From NCBI GenBank assembly GCA_965228415.1, contig OZ245814.1, positions 3,658,001 to 3,722,000 of the forward strand: a stretch of 64,000 nt of DNA, written 5' to 3'. Positions 52,028 through 61,254 of the stretch are shown here, piece by piece. Numbering within the stretch: the stretch's first letter is position 1; each line of letters starts with the position of its first letter. Source of the DNA: Agaribacillus sp965228415 (GTDB lineage: Bacteria > Bacteroidota > Bacteroidia > Cytophagales > Cyclobacteriaceae). Below the pieces are notes generated by a model that worked only from the letters and a program-made list of their open reading frames with translations, searched no databases and was not told where the DNA came from. A program made the translations under genes and the position numbers.

Positions 52028-54931
52028 TTAATTCCCGTTTTCTTCCACTAAAATCACCACAATCTTGCAAAGTTTGTTTTCCAGGTTTTTAATGGGATAA
52101 AATGTTGTTTTAAATCGTCCGTACCTTCCTTTCTTACTAACCAATTTTAGATTCTCCTGTACACATTCTTCTCCTTCCAACTTCTTGAAGACTGTTTTGA
52201 TTTTGTGCCCATTGGCATCTCCATTTAGAAATAAATCAAATCTGGCATTTCTCAATTCCAACCTTTTGTACCCAAAGTAGTTAAGGAATAACTCATTGGC
52301 ACTTTTAAAGGTACCATCGCCATTGAGTTCCATTACCGGCAATGACTGTTTCAACGCATTGACAGTGCCCCTAAGGTCCAATTGCTTTTCTTTTTCCTTG
52401 GTAATAAACTGAGCAAACATAACAATCATCTGTAGCTTACCATGCTGATCCAGAATAGGATTGTAAGTGCCCAGAAGCCATAGCTCTTTGCCCGATTTAT
52501 CTACCTTTTTAAACTCCCCGGTGAAGAACTGGCCTTCCCTGAGGTTGTGCCACATAATTTGTGTTTGTGGCTTATCTAATTCCGACTGCGGTATTAGCTG
52601 CGTGTAGGCCTTTCCGACAAGCTCTTTTTTCTCATAGCCAGTAACGCTAAGGAATATTTCATTGGCATCCCGAATAACACCATCCATGTCAAACTCAATA
52701 CTGGCTAACGTTTTGTTAATAGTATCCAATTGATTTTTCAGCAAAAAGCCCTGCTCTTGTGCTGCCATTTGCAATTCCTTTTCCCGGGTAATGTCCACGG
52801 CAAACTTTATAATTTTAGAAAGTTTGTTCTGAATATCAAAAACAGGATTATAGATACCCTTTAGCCATATTTCCTGACCATTTTTGTCTACTCTTTTAAA
52901 TTCGCCTTCCAGATGCTCTCCATTTTTCAACTTTTTCCAGTGCTTTTCATAGGCTTCGGAAAGTTTGGTTTTTTCATCCACAAAAATGGCATGGTGCTGA
53001 CCTACTATTTCTTCTTTTTTATATCCGAAGATGTTTAGAAAATTTTCATTAACCGCTTCCACCACCCCGTCTTTATTAAATTCAATGACGGCATTTGACC
53101 GGCTGATTGCCTCTAATTGATAGGCGTAGTCCAGCGATTTAATCTTTGTTTCAGTAATATCTGCCTGAATGGAAATGAATTTTTCCACCTTATGCTCCTC
53201 ATCAAAAATCGGATTAATCATAAGGGATACCCAATAAGACGTTCCATCTTTTTTGTAATTGAGAATCTCCTCATAAATCGGCTCCGCCTTTCTGAGCCGC
53301 ATGCTTATTCTTTTGGCCGTTTCAGGATCGGTGTCGGGTCCCTGCAAAAACGAACCTGGCTTTTTGCCGATGACCTCATTCAATTCATAACCGGTAAGCC
53401 TGGAAAACCCGGCGTTCACAAATTCTATATATCCCTTTCCGTCTGTGACCAGTACTGAATTGTCGGTATTGTCTGCCACCAGTGACAGCTGTTCAAAGTC
53501 CTTTTCTACCTGTTTTCTCGCGGTGATGTTCTGTGCCAGCATTAAGACTTTTCCAACCCTGTTTTCTTTATCTTTTATGGCCGTAAAAGAAGTGTTGATC
53601 CAAATCTCGTCACCCGATTTTGTATGAATCCGCAGGTCCATGGAGTTTGATTTGTCTTCCTTAAGATTACTGCAAATCTCGTCATATTGGGTTTGCCCAT
53701 CTAAAAGCACATCCTGATACTGGCCAACCACTTCTTTTTGAGTCCGTCCGTAAATATGCAATAAGCTTTCATTGACGGCCAGTATCTTCCCGTTCATATC
53801 AAACTCCGCCATGCCCATTGTGGCATTGATAGCATTAAAAATACCATCCAATTCGGTCTGTTTTCTTTCCATCTCTTCCTGGGCAGCTGTGAGCTCCTCC
53901 AGATTCTGTTTCATTTCCTCCTCTCTTGACCTTAATTCTTCCGTTAAAATCTGAGATTGCTGAAGCAGGCTTTGCGTATTGGCATTTGTTTTAACCGAAA
54001 CAACGTAAGCGGCAATGTTTTCTGCTACTTTTTCTAAAAATTCGACCTGGTAATCTTTCAATATATTGAAGGATGCCAATTCAATGGCACCACAAAATTC
54101 TTCATTAAACAGTAAGGGGACAATGATAAGGTTTCTAGGGGTAGCCTCACCCAGTCCCGAGGTGATGTTTACATAGCTGTCGGGAACCCTGGTCATATAA
54201 ACAGTCTGTTTCTCAAGCATGGACTGACCCAGCAAGCCCTGTCCGGAAAATACTTTCTTTTCCTGAAACTTTCTTCCATCATAGGCATAGCTGGCTAGTA
54301 ATTCCAGGTATGATCCGTTTTCCTCCTCCTTGTTGACTATAAAAAAACCACCCTGATTACAGTCAACATAGCGCACGAGATTGCTGATAACATCAAATCC
54401 CATTTCGGATTCCTGCTCATAACGCTGCCTTAGAATTTCGCTGAAGCGGGCCACTCCTTCCGCTATCCATTTTCTTGTGCTTTCCTGATCGTTATAACTG
54501 TTTATTTTATCGCGCATTTCTACCAGCGCCGTCCTGATATTGTCATGTTCCTGCAAGTGTTGAAATTCCCCTATTTCCTGTCCCTCTCCGATTTTAGCAA
54601 TCAATTCAGCAGCTTCATCATTTTTATGGTCGATTAACAGGAGCTTTTCGATAATGCGGCCCGGTAAGCCTTCCTTTTTATTAAATCGTGCATTGTCCAG
54701 ATTTTTCTCCTCCAAAGCCCGCATTGCATCCAATATCAATTGAAAACGTCTGCGAATAGCACCAAATAAAATGACGAAGATTACAGCATTTAAGAGAGCT
54801 ATTACCGAAATGACGTAGGCCAAACCCACCTTAACGACCAAAGGCACAATCACTGCTGCCAATAGGGAAAGGATGGCACTTGCCAAAAGCAAAACCAACA
54901 AATTATCTTCTATTTTACGAATTCTTTTCAT
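52028..54931 (-). CDS. Membrane GAF/multi-PAS sensor without output domain (copy B)
   Basis: 967 residues, collinear with the copy A protein: two membrane helices, linker, GAF (about 180-312), coiled coil with REEEMKQNLEELTAAQEEM, and five PAS domains to the C-terminus. Again no catalytic or DNA-binding output. The GAF and coiled-coil regions are closest to copy A; loops within the PAS domains differ more. ATG at 54931 (MKRIRKIED) aligns with the copy A start (MKKISKSKD), so it is preferred over the GTG 23 codons upstream. Last gene of operon B. Confidence 0.82.
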   Translation of the reverse strand: MKRIRKIEDNLLVLLLASAILSLLAAVIVPLVVKVGLAYVISVIALLNAVIFVILFGAIRRRFQLILDAMRALEEKNLDNARFNKKEGLPGRIIEKLLLIDHKNDEAAELIAKIGEGQEIGEFQHLQEHDNIRTALVEMRDKINSYNDQESTRKWIAEGVARFSEILRQRYEQESEMGFDVISNLVRYVDCNQGGFFIVNKEEENGSYLELLASYAYDGRKFQEKKVFSGQGLLGQSMLEKQTVYMTRVPDSYVNITSGLGEATPRNLIIVPLLFNEEFCGAIELASFNILKDYQVEFLEKVAENIAAYVVSVKTNANTQSLLQQSQILTEELRSREEEMKQNLEELTAAQEEMERKQTELDGIFNAINATMGMAEFDMNGKILAVNESLLHIYGRTQKEVVGQYQDVLLDGQTQYDEICSNLKEDKSNSMDLRIHTKSGDEIWINTSFTAIKDKENRVGKVLMLAQNITARKQVEKDFEQLSLVADNTDNSVLVTDGKGYIEFVNAGFSRLTGYELNEVIGKKPGSFLQGPDTDPETAKRISMRLRKAEPIYEEILNYKKDGTSYWVSLMINPIFDEEHKVEKFISIQADITETKIKSLDYAYQLEAISRSNAVIEFNKDGVVEAVNENFLNIFGYKKEEIVGQHHAIFVDEKTKLSEAYEKHWKKLKNGEHLEGEFKRVDKNGQEIWLKGIYNPVFDIQNKLSKIIKFAVDITREKELQMAAQEQGFLLKNQLDTINKTLASIEFDMDGVIRDANEIFLSVTGYEKKELVGKAYTQLIPQSELDKPQTQIMWHNLREGQFFTGEFKKVDKSGKELWLLGTYNPILDQHGKLQMIVMFAQFITKEKEKQLDLRGTVNALKQSLPVMELNGDGTFKSANELFLNYFGYKRLELRNARFDLFLNGDANGHKIKTVFKKLEGEECVQENLKLVSKKGRYGRFKTTFYPIKNLENKLCKIVVILVEENGN

Positions 54932-55113
54932 TACTTCAGTGCCATATATTCTCTCTTCCGAATTTTTAAAATAAAATATTAACGGGCCCGAGCCCACCAC
55001 AAATGGCTCAGAGACAAGGTAAAAAACTAACCTTCCACACCACTTAAATCAAATAGTATTTTACATCACCCTACGTTCTGAAACGCCTTTTTTAGGATTA
55101 GATAGCCTCACCA

Positions 55114-55497
55114 CTAGGAAGCTTCCAATAGCCACTGATCAACAGCCTTATCAAAAGATTCCCTGTCTAATTCCCGATTGGCATATGCCTCAACTGCCGC
55201 TGGATCGTAACCAAGTTTAGTGGCAATATCCTTGCAGAATTCAAGTTCTCTCTTGTCAATTATATGATCCGCCTTCATCAGTTTAATCGCCAGGAAAAGC
55301 ATTTCTTTTTTATCATCAATCAAGTCCACATCATATGTCTGATCGCCGGCCGCCACAAGAATTCTAAAGTCATTGACATTAAACCCTTCTTCAACGACAA
55401 ATTCTTCCAGCAATGCCTTTTCTGCCTTGTGAAATTTACCATCTATTTTGGCGAGATGGATCAGCAGGTTCAATTTGCGTTTGGTATATTCATTCAT
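55114..55497 (-). CDS. TerB-domain protein of chemosensory operon B
   Basis: 127 residues, TerB fold: RKLNLLIHLAKIDGKFHKAEKALL and MKADHIIDKRELEFCKDIATKLG. The ATG at 55497 (MNEYTKRKL) aligns with the copy A start; the frame is open further upstream into cheR but that part is shadow sequence. It begins 10 bases after the cheR stop. Conservation of this gene in both copies argues that it belongs to the system. Confidence 0.82.
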   Translation of the reverse strand: MNEYTKRKLNLLIHLAKIDGKFHKAEKALLEEFVVEEGFNVNDFRILVAAGDQTYDVDLIDDKKEMLFLAIKLMKADHIIDKRELEFCKDIATKLGYDPAAVEAYANRELDRESFDKAVDQWLLEAS

Positions 55498-55507
55498 AAC
55501 AATATGT

Positions 55508-56332
55508 TTAAGGTATTTTTCTGAAAATTTTATTATCGAGATCGTAAAATTCAAACTTTGATTTGTTAATAACCGGCACCAGTGAATCGAAAAAACCAAT
55601 AATTAATAATCCTCCGGGCCTGAGGTTTTCATAAAATTTGTCCAGTACCAATTGCTTGGCTCCCGCGTCAAAATAAATCATTACATTCCGGCAAAAGATA
55701 ATATCATATTTTCCATCATTTGTATTGGTAATGAGGTTGCTGATTTCGAAAATTACGTTGTCGATCAGCTTTGTATCCATATGCCCATATTTGCCTTTTC
55801 TTTCATAATATTGACTTAGGGAGCTATTATTTTTTTTGAAATTGCCGTAATTATGCTCGTATTCGTCAAGCTTAAGGATGTGATAAATACCTTTTTTGGC
55901 CTGCTCAACGGCGGCGGTACTCATATCTGTGGCGTAAGATCTCACCTTTTCTTCCAGCGCCAGTTCCCGCAGAATAATGTTGAAAGTATAAACTTCTTCA
56001 CCGCTTGAACATCCGGCATGCCATACGTTAATCCGGCCATTTTCCGAAATTACTTCCGGCAGGATCTCTTTTAGTTTTATCCAGAATCTGGGATCCCGGA
56101 ACATAGCTGTTAATCCCACGGACAGTTCATTGATGAACAGACTTATAAAGTCACCATCCCGAAGAATTTTTACCCAAAGTTCATGGATTGAATTGAGATT
56201 AAACACAGAAAGCGCTCTGACGACCCTTCTTGTCAAAGATTTGGGTTCATAGCAAGTAAAATCTATGCCGTGTCTTTTTCTGATCGCTGCCGTCAGTGAA
56301 TTCAATTCTTCGTTTGTAATCTCAATTTTCAT
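55508..56332 (-). CDS. cheR: Chemoreceptor methyltransferase CheR (copy B)
   Basis: 274 residues, same two-domain build as copy A: ELNSLTAAIRKRHGIDF and SLTRRVVRAL in the N-terminal domain; INVWHAGCSSGEEVYTFN, YATDMSTAAVEQAKKG and DIIFCRNVMIYFD in the SAM domain. Catalytic and SAM residues intact, so both copies should be active. ATG start, 26 bases after cheC. Confidence 0.92.
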   Translation of the reverse strand: MKIEITNEELNSLTAAIRKRHGIDFTCYEPKSLTRRVVRALSVFNLNSIHELWVKILRDGDFISLFINELSVGLTAMFRDPRFWIKLKEILPEVISENGRINVWHAGCSSGEEVYTFNIILRELALEEKVRSYATDMSTAAVEQAKKGIYHILKLDEYEHNYGNFKKNNSSLSQYYERKGKYGHMDTKLIDNVIFEISNLITNTNDGKYDIIFCRNVMIYFDAGAKQLVLDKFYENLRPGGLLIIGFFDSLVPVINKSKFEFYDLDNKIFRKIP

Positions 56333-56358
56333 CGGTTATGATTTTATAATATGATGGC

Positions 56359-56937
56359 TTAAGCGTTGATCATCGACAAAAACTTCTTGTCCATTTTCCA
56401 GATAAAAATGGGAGAGATCATCAAGTGATTTTCAAAAATAAAATTGGAACGCGCCAGTAAATAATAATCACCATTCCCCTCCTTCATGGCACTATAAAAT
56501 TCTTTGATATCATCCGTTTCAAAGAGATGTGGCACATCGCCATATATATTTACATTAAGCGTATTTGACAGCTCCGTGATGACCGAAGCGGATATAATAT
56601 TATCAATTTCCTTCAGTATCGCCGATTCATCAATGGACGTTGAACCTCCAAACGCGGCCAGGCTCATGTTAGAAACTACCCGCTTTTCCTCCTCATTAAA
56701 TATCAGGTAGCTCGATCCACCCAGCTGTCCGACAACATCTGTCTGCACAATGGTCAGATTTTTTAAATGATCAAAATTATCAATCAGGTAATCATGATCC
56801 GTGCAGATATCAAAACCGGTGTTCTCAGTTCTGATATTTTGACCGGTCAGCACAGAAAAGGAAGTAGCAGCCTGCCGGTATCCCGTATTAATAATTTCCT
56901 CTATTAATTTTTTTTCTTTAATACCTATCGGTTCCAT
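56359..56937 (-). CDS. cheC: CheC-like CheY-P phosphatase (copy B)
   Basis: 192 residues with both phosphatase helices: EEIINTGYRQAATSFSVLTG and LKEIDNIISASVITELSNTL. In the first helix the second half reads RQAATS rather than RAANS, but the E-x2-N pair is kept. Partner CheD is in the same operon. ATG start, 13 bases after cheA. Confidence 0.87.
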   Translation of the reverse strand: MEPIGIKEKKLIEEIINTGYRQAATSFSVLTGQNIRTENTGFDICTDHDYLIDNFDHLKNLTIVQTDVVGQLGGSSYLIFNEEEKRVVSNMSLAAFGGSTSIDESAILKEIDNIISASVITELSNTLNVNIYGDVPHLFETDDIKEFYSAMKEGNGDYYLLARSNFIFENHLMISPIFIWKMDKKFLSMINA

Positions 56938-56950
56938 CTATTTTCAAACA

Positions 56951-58783
56951 TTATTGGTAAGACATCATATTTTTACTGGAAAAATTTTTGGTAAAAATCA
57001 TATTGCAAATAGCGGCAACATTGAAAACAAGACAAACATGACCGTTACCCATAATGGTGACGCCACTAATAATCTTTACCTTGTCCATGGGTTTCATGAG
57101 TGGTTTTTCTACTATTTCCTTCTGCTGCAAAAGCTTATCTACCACAAAACCAATAGTACGACCATTGTAGGAGACAATGATGATATCAAGCTTTTTTTGA
57201 GGATCCAGGTCATCAAAACTGCGATGGAGCACTTTGTCCTGGTAAACTGATTCCCAGTTTTTCAAAGCAAACAGATCTTTGAGAAAGACCACAGAAATAG
57301 TTTTATCCAAATAAGTAGCCACAAGCCCATTGCTTACCTTGTGAAGGTCCGGCTTATATAACGACACCACCGCCTCAGTATAGGCCAAGGGGATAGCATA
57401 TGTTTCCGTCCCCAATTCAAACAGTAAGGTTCCCTTTACTGCCATAGAAGAAGGAAGCCGAAGAGAAAAGGTAGTTCCTTTACCCAATTCGGCATGAACG
57501 GAGACATTACCTCCTATGGAATCCAGGGCTTTTTTAACAACATCCATACCTACGCCCCGGCCGGATATGGAAGTAACCTGATCCATAGTACTGAACCCTG
57601 GCTCAAAAATCATCAGGATTGCGTCATTGTCAGACATTTGCCTGGCATCTTCCGCTGAAATAAGGCCTTTCTTAATGGCTTTATCTCTTACCGCAGCCGC
57701 ATCAATACCTTTGCCGTCATCTTTAATTTCAATGATAACCGCATCACTTTCGCTGAAAGCGCTGAGGACTATCCTGCCTTCTTCGGATTTCCCCGCTTTC
57801 TTCCGCTCCCCGGGTGTTTCTATGCCGTGCCCCACGGCATTCCTTATCAGGTGGATTAAAGAATCACTGATGATCTGCAGGATATTCCTATCTATTTCAG
57901 TGTCTGTCCCTTTCAAATCAAGGGATACTTTTTTCCCCTCCAGGCTGGCGGCATCCCTGGCTACTCTGTGAAATTTATTAAAGAGAAACCCGACCTGCAC
58001 CAGTCGCACATCCATCACCGAATATTGCAAGTCGGAGGATACCCGGTTTAGCCTTGCATATTCATTGGAATCCATATTCCCTGCGTTGACCGCTATAATG
58101 CGATCTCTTTCAATCACCAGTTCTCCCACGAGGTTGAGCAAATTGTCCAGCTTACGCACCGGTACCTGTACGAGGTCCGAAAATGTCATTTTGGCATCTC
58201 CGGCCTCCGGTACACCTTCTCTCTCTTCAACCACTTCGCCGTTGTTGTCGGGTTCCGGTTTTTTTTCACTTTTTGTATCACTAGCGGGTGGTTTGGCTTT
58301 GCTGACTTTCTTAGCCGCTTTTCGCTTGGGCCTGGCAGCTGATACGGCTGTCTTATTTTCGGTGGGCTTATCACTCGTTTTTGCGGATGCAGCTTCCTGT
58401 CGCACTGATTTCAGCAGCACCTCCAGTTTGGTTTTTATACCTCTGAATTGTACTTTGCCGTCATCTTTAATCGCATTTATCAATGCCCCTAACACGTCAA
58501 CAGCCTTAAAAAGATTGGTGAAAATGGCGTCATCCAAAGCCAGATTTCCATCTCTTACTTCGCCGAAAAAATCTTCCAACACATGAGCAAAATCGGCTAC
58601 ATTCTGAAATCCCATCCCTGCGGCATTTCCTTTAAGGGTATGTGTAATACGGAATATAGCATTCACCGATTTTGTATCGCCGGATTTTTTTTCAAGCAGC
58701 GTCAACAACCGGTTAAGCTCTTCATGATTTTCGAGCGCTTCGGCCAGAAAAATTTCTTTGTATTCCTGATCTTTTGACTTCAT
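56951..58783 (-). CDS. cheA: Chemotaxis histidine kinase CheA (copy B)
   Basis: 610 residues. P1 with His48 (RITHTLKGNAAG), a Lys/Ala-rich linker shorter and quite different from copy A (about 130-195) with no folded P2, P3 (TFSDLVQVPVRKLDNLL), P4 (IRNAVGHGIE, DDGKGID, GRGVGMDVV) and P5 (GTLLFELGTETYAIPL). Catalytic domains are highly similar between copies while the linker has diverged, so cross-talk by mixed dimers is possible. ATG start, 33 bases after cheB. Confidence 0.94.
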   Translation of the reverse strand: MKSKDQEYKEIFLAEALENHEELNRLLTLLEKKSGDTKSVNAIFRITHTLKGNAAGMGFQNVADFAHVLEDFFGEVRDGNLALDDAIFTNLFKAVDVLGALINAIKDDGKVQFRGIKTKLEVLLKSVRQEAASAKTSDKPTENKTAVSAARPKRKAAKKVSKAKPPASDTKSEKKPEPDNNGEVVEEREGVPEAGDAKMTFSDLVQVPVRKLDNLLNLVGELVIERDRIIAVNAGNMDSNEYARLNRVSSDLQYSVMDVRLVQVGFLFNKFHRVARDAASLEGKKVSLDLKGTDTEIDRNILQIISDSLIHLIRNAVGHGIETPGERKKAGKSEEGRIVLSAFSESDAVIIEIKDDGKGIDAAAVRDKAIKKGLISAEDARQMSDNDAILMIFEPGFSTMDQVTSISGRGVGMDVVKKALDSIGGNVSVHAELGKGTTFSLRLPSSMAVKGTLLFELGTETYAIPLAYTEAVVSLYKPDLHKVSNGLVATYLDKTISVVFLKDLFALKNWESVYQDKVLHRSFDDLDPQKKLDIIIVSYNGRTIGFVVDKLLQQKEIVEKPLMKPMDKVKIISGVTIMGNGHVCLVFNVAAICNMIFTKNFSSKNMMSYQ

Positions 58784-58816
58784 GCGTCAAACTGTTTAGT
58801 AAATATTTGATTTCGT

Positions 58817-59851
58817 TCAAAAACAACTCATTATAAACCCGGGGATCTCAGCCAGTTCCACTACGTAATCGGCCGCTCCTATTTTAACAGCCGCATCTGG
58901 CATACCATTGACTACACATGATTTAGGTCCTTGTGCGATTGTAAGCCCTCCACTTTTCTTAATTTGTAACAAACCCTGACTGCCATCTTTGCCCATGCCG
59001 GTAAGTATTACACCAATGGCTTTGGATCCATAAACACCGGCAACAGACTCAAACATACAGTCCACGGATGGATCGTTAAACTGCCTGTATACCTTTCTGC
59101 TATAACGGAAACTCGGCTTACCCTCCATGTTGGCCTTAACCATCATATTGCCATCTCCGGGCGCTATATATATTATCCCAGGCGCCAATTTTTCACCTCG
59201 CTTCGCCAATTTCACTTCCAAAGGGGAAAGTGCAGCAAGCCGTCTGGTGTAGGATTCCAAAAATCGATGTGGCATATGTTGGACTATGATAACCGGGATA
59301 GCGAGATTTCCGGGTAATTGTGTTAAAATGGATTCTATGGCATTGGGCCCTCCGGTGGAAGTTCCAATTACCAAAACGTCGTATTGTAATATGCTTCCAA
59401 ATGAATGAAAATGATGGTTGGTCTTTTCAACCTGCTTACCCAACACCCTGGAATTCAACCCGTTTGCCGCTTTAATCCTCTCCTTTAATTTGGTCAATAC
59501 CACTTTAAAGTCATCTGCATTTTTTGTCTGCGGCTTGTCGACAAAATCAAATGCCCCAGCGTTAAGTGCATCAAATACCTCTGTGTTGGCCCTATCGAGC
59601 GAGCTCAGCAGAATAATCGGCACGGGCGATTTTTTCATGATGCTTTTCACCGCGTACAAGCCATCATAGTCAGGCATAATCATATCGGTGACGACCACAT
59701 CGGGCTGCAAATGCTGCACCTTTTCAACCCCTTCCTTACCGTTTTTGGCGGTACCCACCAGTTCAATTTCAGGATCTGACGTTAACAAGTCGGATATCAA
59801 CAGACGCATAAAAACGGAGTCTTCGATTAAAAGTGTTTTAATTTTCCCCAC
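58817..59851 (-). CDS. cheB: Receptor methylesterase CheB (copy B)
   Basis: 344 residues, same length as copy A. Asp56 in the receiver (VVVTDMIMP); esterase Ser165 in GTSTGG (GASTGG in copy A), His192 in IVQHMPHRFL, Asp289 in LTGMGKDG. All needed residues present. Lies 12 bases after cheY. Confidence 0.95.
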   Translation of the reverse strand: MGKIKTLLIEDSVFMRLLISDLLTSDPEIELVGTAKNGKEGVEKVQHLQPDVVVTDMIMPDYDGLYAVKSIMKKSPVPIILLSSLDRANTEVFDALNAGAFDFVDKPQTKNADDFKVVLTKLKERIKAANGLNSRVLGKQVEKTNHHFHSFGSILQYDVLVIGTSTGGPNAIESILTQLPGNLAIPVIIVQHMPHRFLESYTRRLAALSPLEVKLAKRGEKLAPGIIYIAPGDGNMMVKANMEGKPSFRYSRKVYRQFNDPSVDCMFESVAGVYGSKAIGVILTGMGKDGSQGLLQIKKSGGLTIAQGPKSCVVNGMPDAAVKIGAADYVVELAEIPGFIMSCF

Positions 59852-59863
59852 AAGTCAAACCCA

Positions 59864-60220
59864 TTAGGTCTTTGCCAGCGCTGTGACTAACTTTTCTGAA
59901 GTGAACGGCTTGACTATATAGTCGAGCGCACCCAGACTTAAGCCTTCATTAATGACCGAATCCTGACCCACTGCACTTATCATGATAACTTTAGAGGGCA
60001 GGCCTTCTTCTTTAAACACTTTCAAAATATCGGTACCGATCATATCGGGAAGAATATTATCAAGGGTGATGATGTCGGGAATCAACTCGAAGGCAAGGTC
60101 AATAGCCTCTTCCCCATTAGCTGCCTCACCGACAACATTAAATCCTTTTTCAGTCAATGCATCCTTGATTAAAGTCCTCATATAAAGAGAATCATCCACT
60201 ATTAAGACTTTCTTGCTCAT
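59864..60220 (-). CDS. cheY: CheY-type response regulator (copy B)
   Basis: 118-residue single receiver with Asp9-Asp10, Asp54 (ITLDNILPDM), Ser82 and Lys104. The alpha4-beta5-alpha5 face (GALDYIVKPFTSEKL) that usually meets the target is the same as in copy A, which suggests that both regulators reach the same effector; this is inference. Confidence 0.93.
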   Translation of the reverse strand: MSKKVLIVDDSLYMRTLIKDALTEKGFNVVGEAANGEEAIDLAFELIPDIITLDNILPDMIGTDILKVFKEEGLPSKVIMISAVGQDSVINEGLSLGALDYIVKPFTSEKLVTALAKT

Positions 60221-60232
60221 TGAATTTTATTG

Positions 60233-60700
60233 TTAAATGGTATAATAATTTTTTTTTGAGTTGTTAACGGACAATGTGCCACTCTCAATCTCCAGTCTTG
60301 CGGTCCGGCTTTCCACACCGCCGATATCTTCTGCCAGGATCATTATTCCGCTTTTTTTTAACGCCTTCCTTACGTAATCAATATTGCGCTGACCAATGTC
60401 ATAACGCAGCACATTCACAATATTGGCACCCCCTACCAGCCTGGCTCTTATCGTCAGGGGATGGCAATTCCTGTCCAACATTTCGCTAATAATGGTTTGG
60501 AGCATTTCATCGCTTTTTGGCCGTTGATTACTCCCGGGAAGCATAACATGTGCTCCGGCACCGACTTTTTGAAATCGATCATATAGAAATACCCCCAGAC
60601 ATGACCCCAGACCATAACATATAATTTCACCCGGGGATGATGAAACCGCGGTTTCACCAATATTCAACACATATCTGCCATTGCGAAATTTAGCCCGCAC
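60233..60700 (-). CDS. cheD: Receptor glutamine deamidase CheD (copy B)
   Basis: 155 residues; Cys34 (YGLGSCLGVFLYD) and His51 (GAHVMLPG) form the catalytic pair, with ARLVGGANIV after them. The start is GTG at 60700, overlapping the cheW stop by 11 bases, where copy A has ATG. This may lower its expression relative to copy A. Confidence 0.9.
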   Translation of the reverse strand: MRAKFRNGRYVLNIGETAVSSSPGEIICYGLGSCLGVFLYDRFQKVGAGAHVMLPGSNQRPKSDEMLQTIISEMLDRNCHPLTIRARLVGGANIVNVLRYDIGQRNIDYVRKALKKSGIMILAEDIGGVESRTARLEIESGTLSVNNSKKNYYTI

Positions 60701-61232
60701 TAACCGTGTTGGAAGTTACTGTTTCCAATTCCTGCTCATTCAACACCTTGAAAATATCGATCAGAATAATCAGCCTGTCTTTGAGCTTTACGATGGCCTG
60801 GATATATTCTGAATTCACATTATTATCATGGACAATATTTACCGAGTGCTCCATATCGGCCGAGCTAACCGAAAGGGTATTGGGCACTTCAGTGACCAAT
60901 ATCCCCACTTTGAATTCATCACTTTCCACTACCAGTGTATAATTATTCTCCTTATTGGCCTGAGCCGTGGTAGTAGCTTCTTTAATGCCAAACTTTTCTT
61001 CCAGATCAATAATGCCGATAATGTTACCTCTAATATTAGCCACTCCTTTTACATAGTTAGGGGTTTGTGGCATTTTGGTAATATTCGGGGTAAGCACCAC
61101 TTCTTTGATCTGATCGATATGAAGACCATACTCCTCGGTGCCCTGCCGAAATACAATCAATTGTTGTGTTTCCAGCGACTGCTCCTTGGTTTCATTTAGC
61201 TCATCCATATTTAAACTCGTGTTATCTGACAT
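60690..61232 (-). CDS. cheW: CheW adaptor (copy B)
   Basis: 180 residues when started at the ATG at 61232 (MSDNTSLNMDELNE), which aligns with copy A. The frame is open to 61355, overlapping the receptor gene, but that extension is shadow sequence. Core motifs: QQLIVFRQGTEEYGLHIDQIKEV, KGVANIRGNIIGIIDLEEKFG, VGILVTEVPNTLSV. The surfaces near the middle (AQANKENNY; HDNNVNSEY) differ most from copy A. Confidence 0.93.
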   Translation of the reverse strand: MSDNTSLNMDELNETKEQSLETQQLIVFRQGTEEYGLHIDQIKEVVLTPNITKMPQTPNYVKGVANIRGNIIGIIDLEEKFGIKEATTTAQANKENNYTLVVESDEFKVGILVTEVPNTLSVSSADMEHSVNIVHDNNVNSEYIQAIVKLKDRLIILIDIFKVLNEQELETVTSNTVSAG

Positions 61233-61254
61233 TTCTCCAAACTTTTTAAATAAA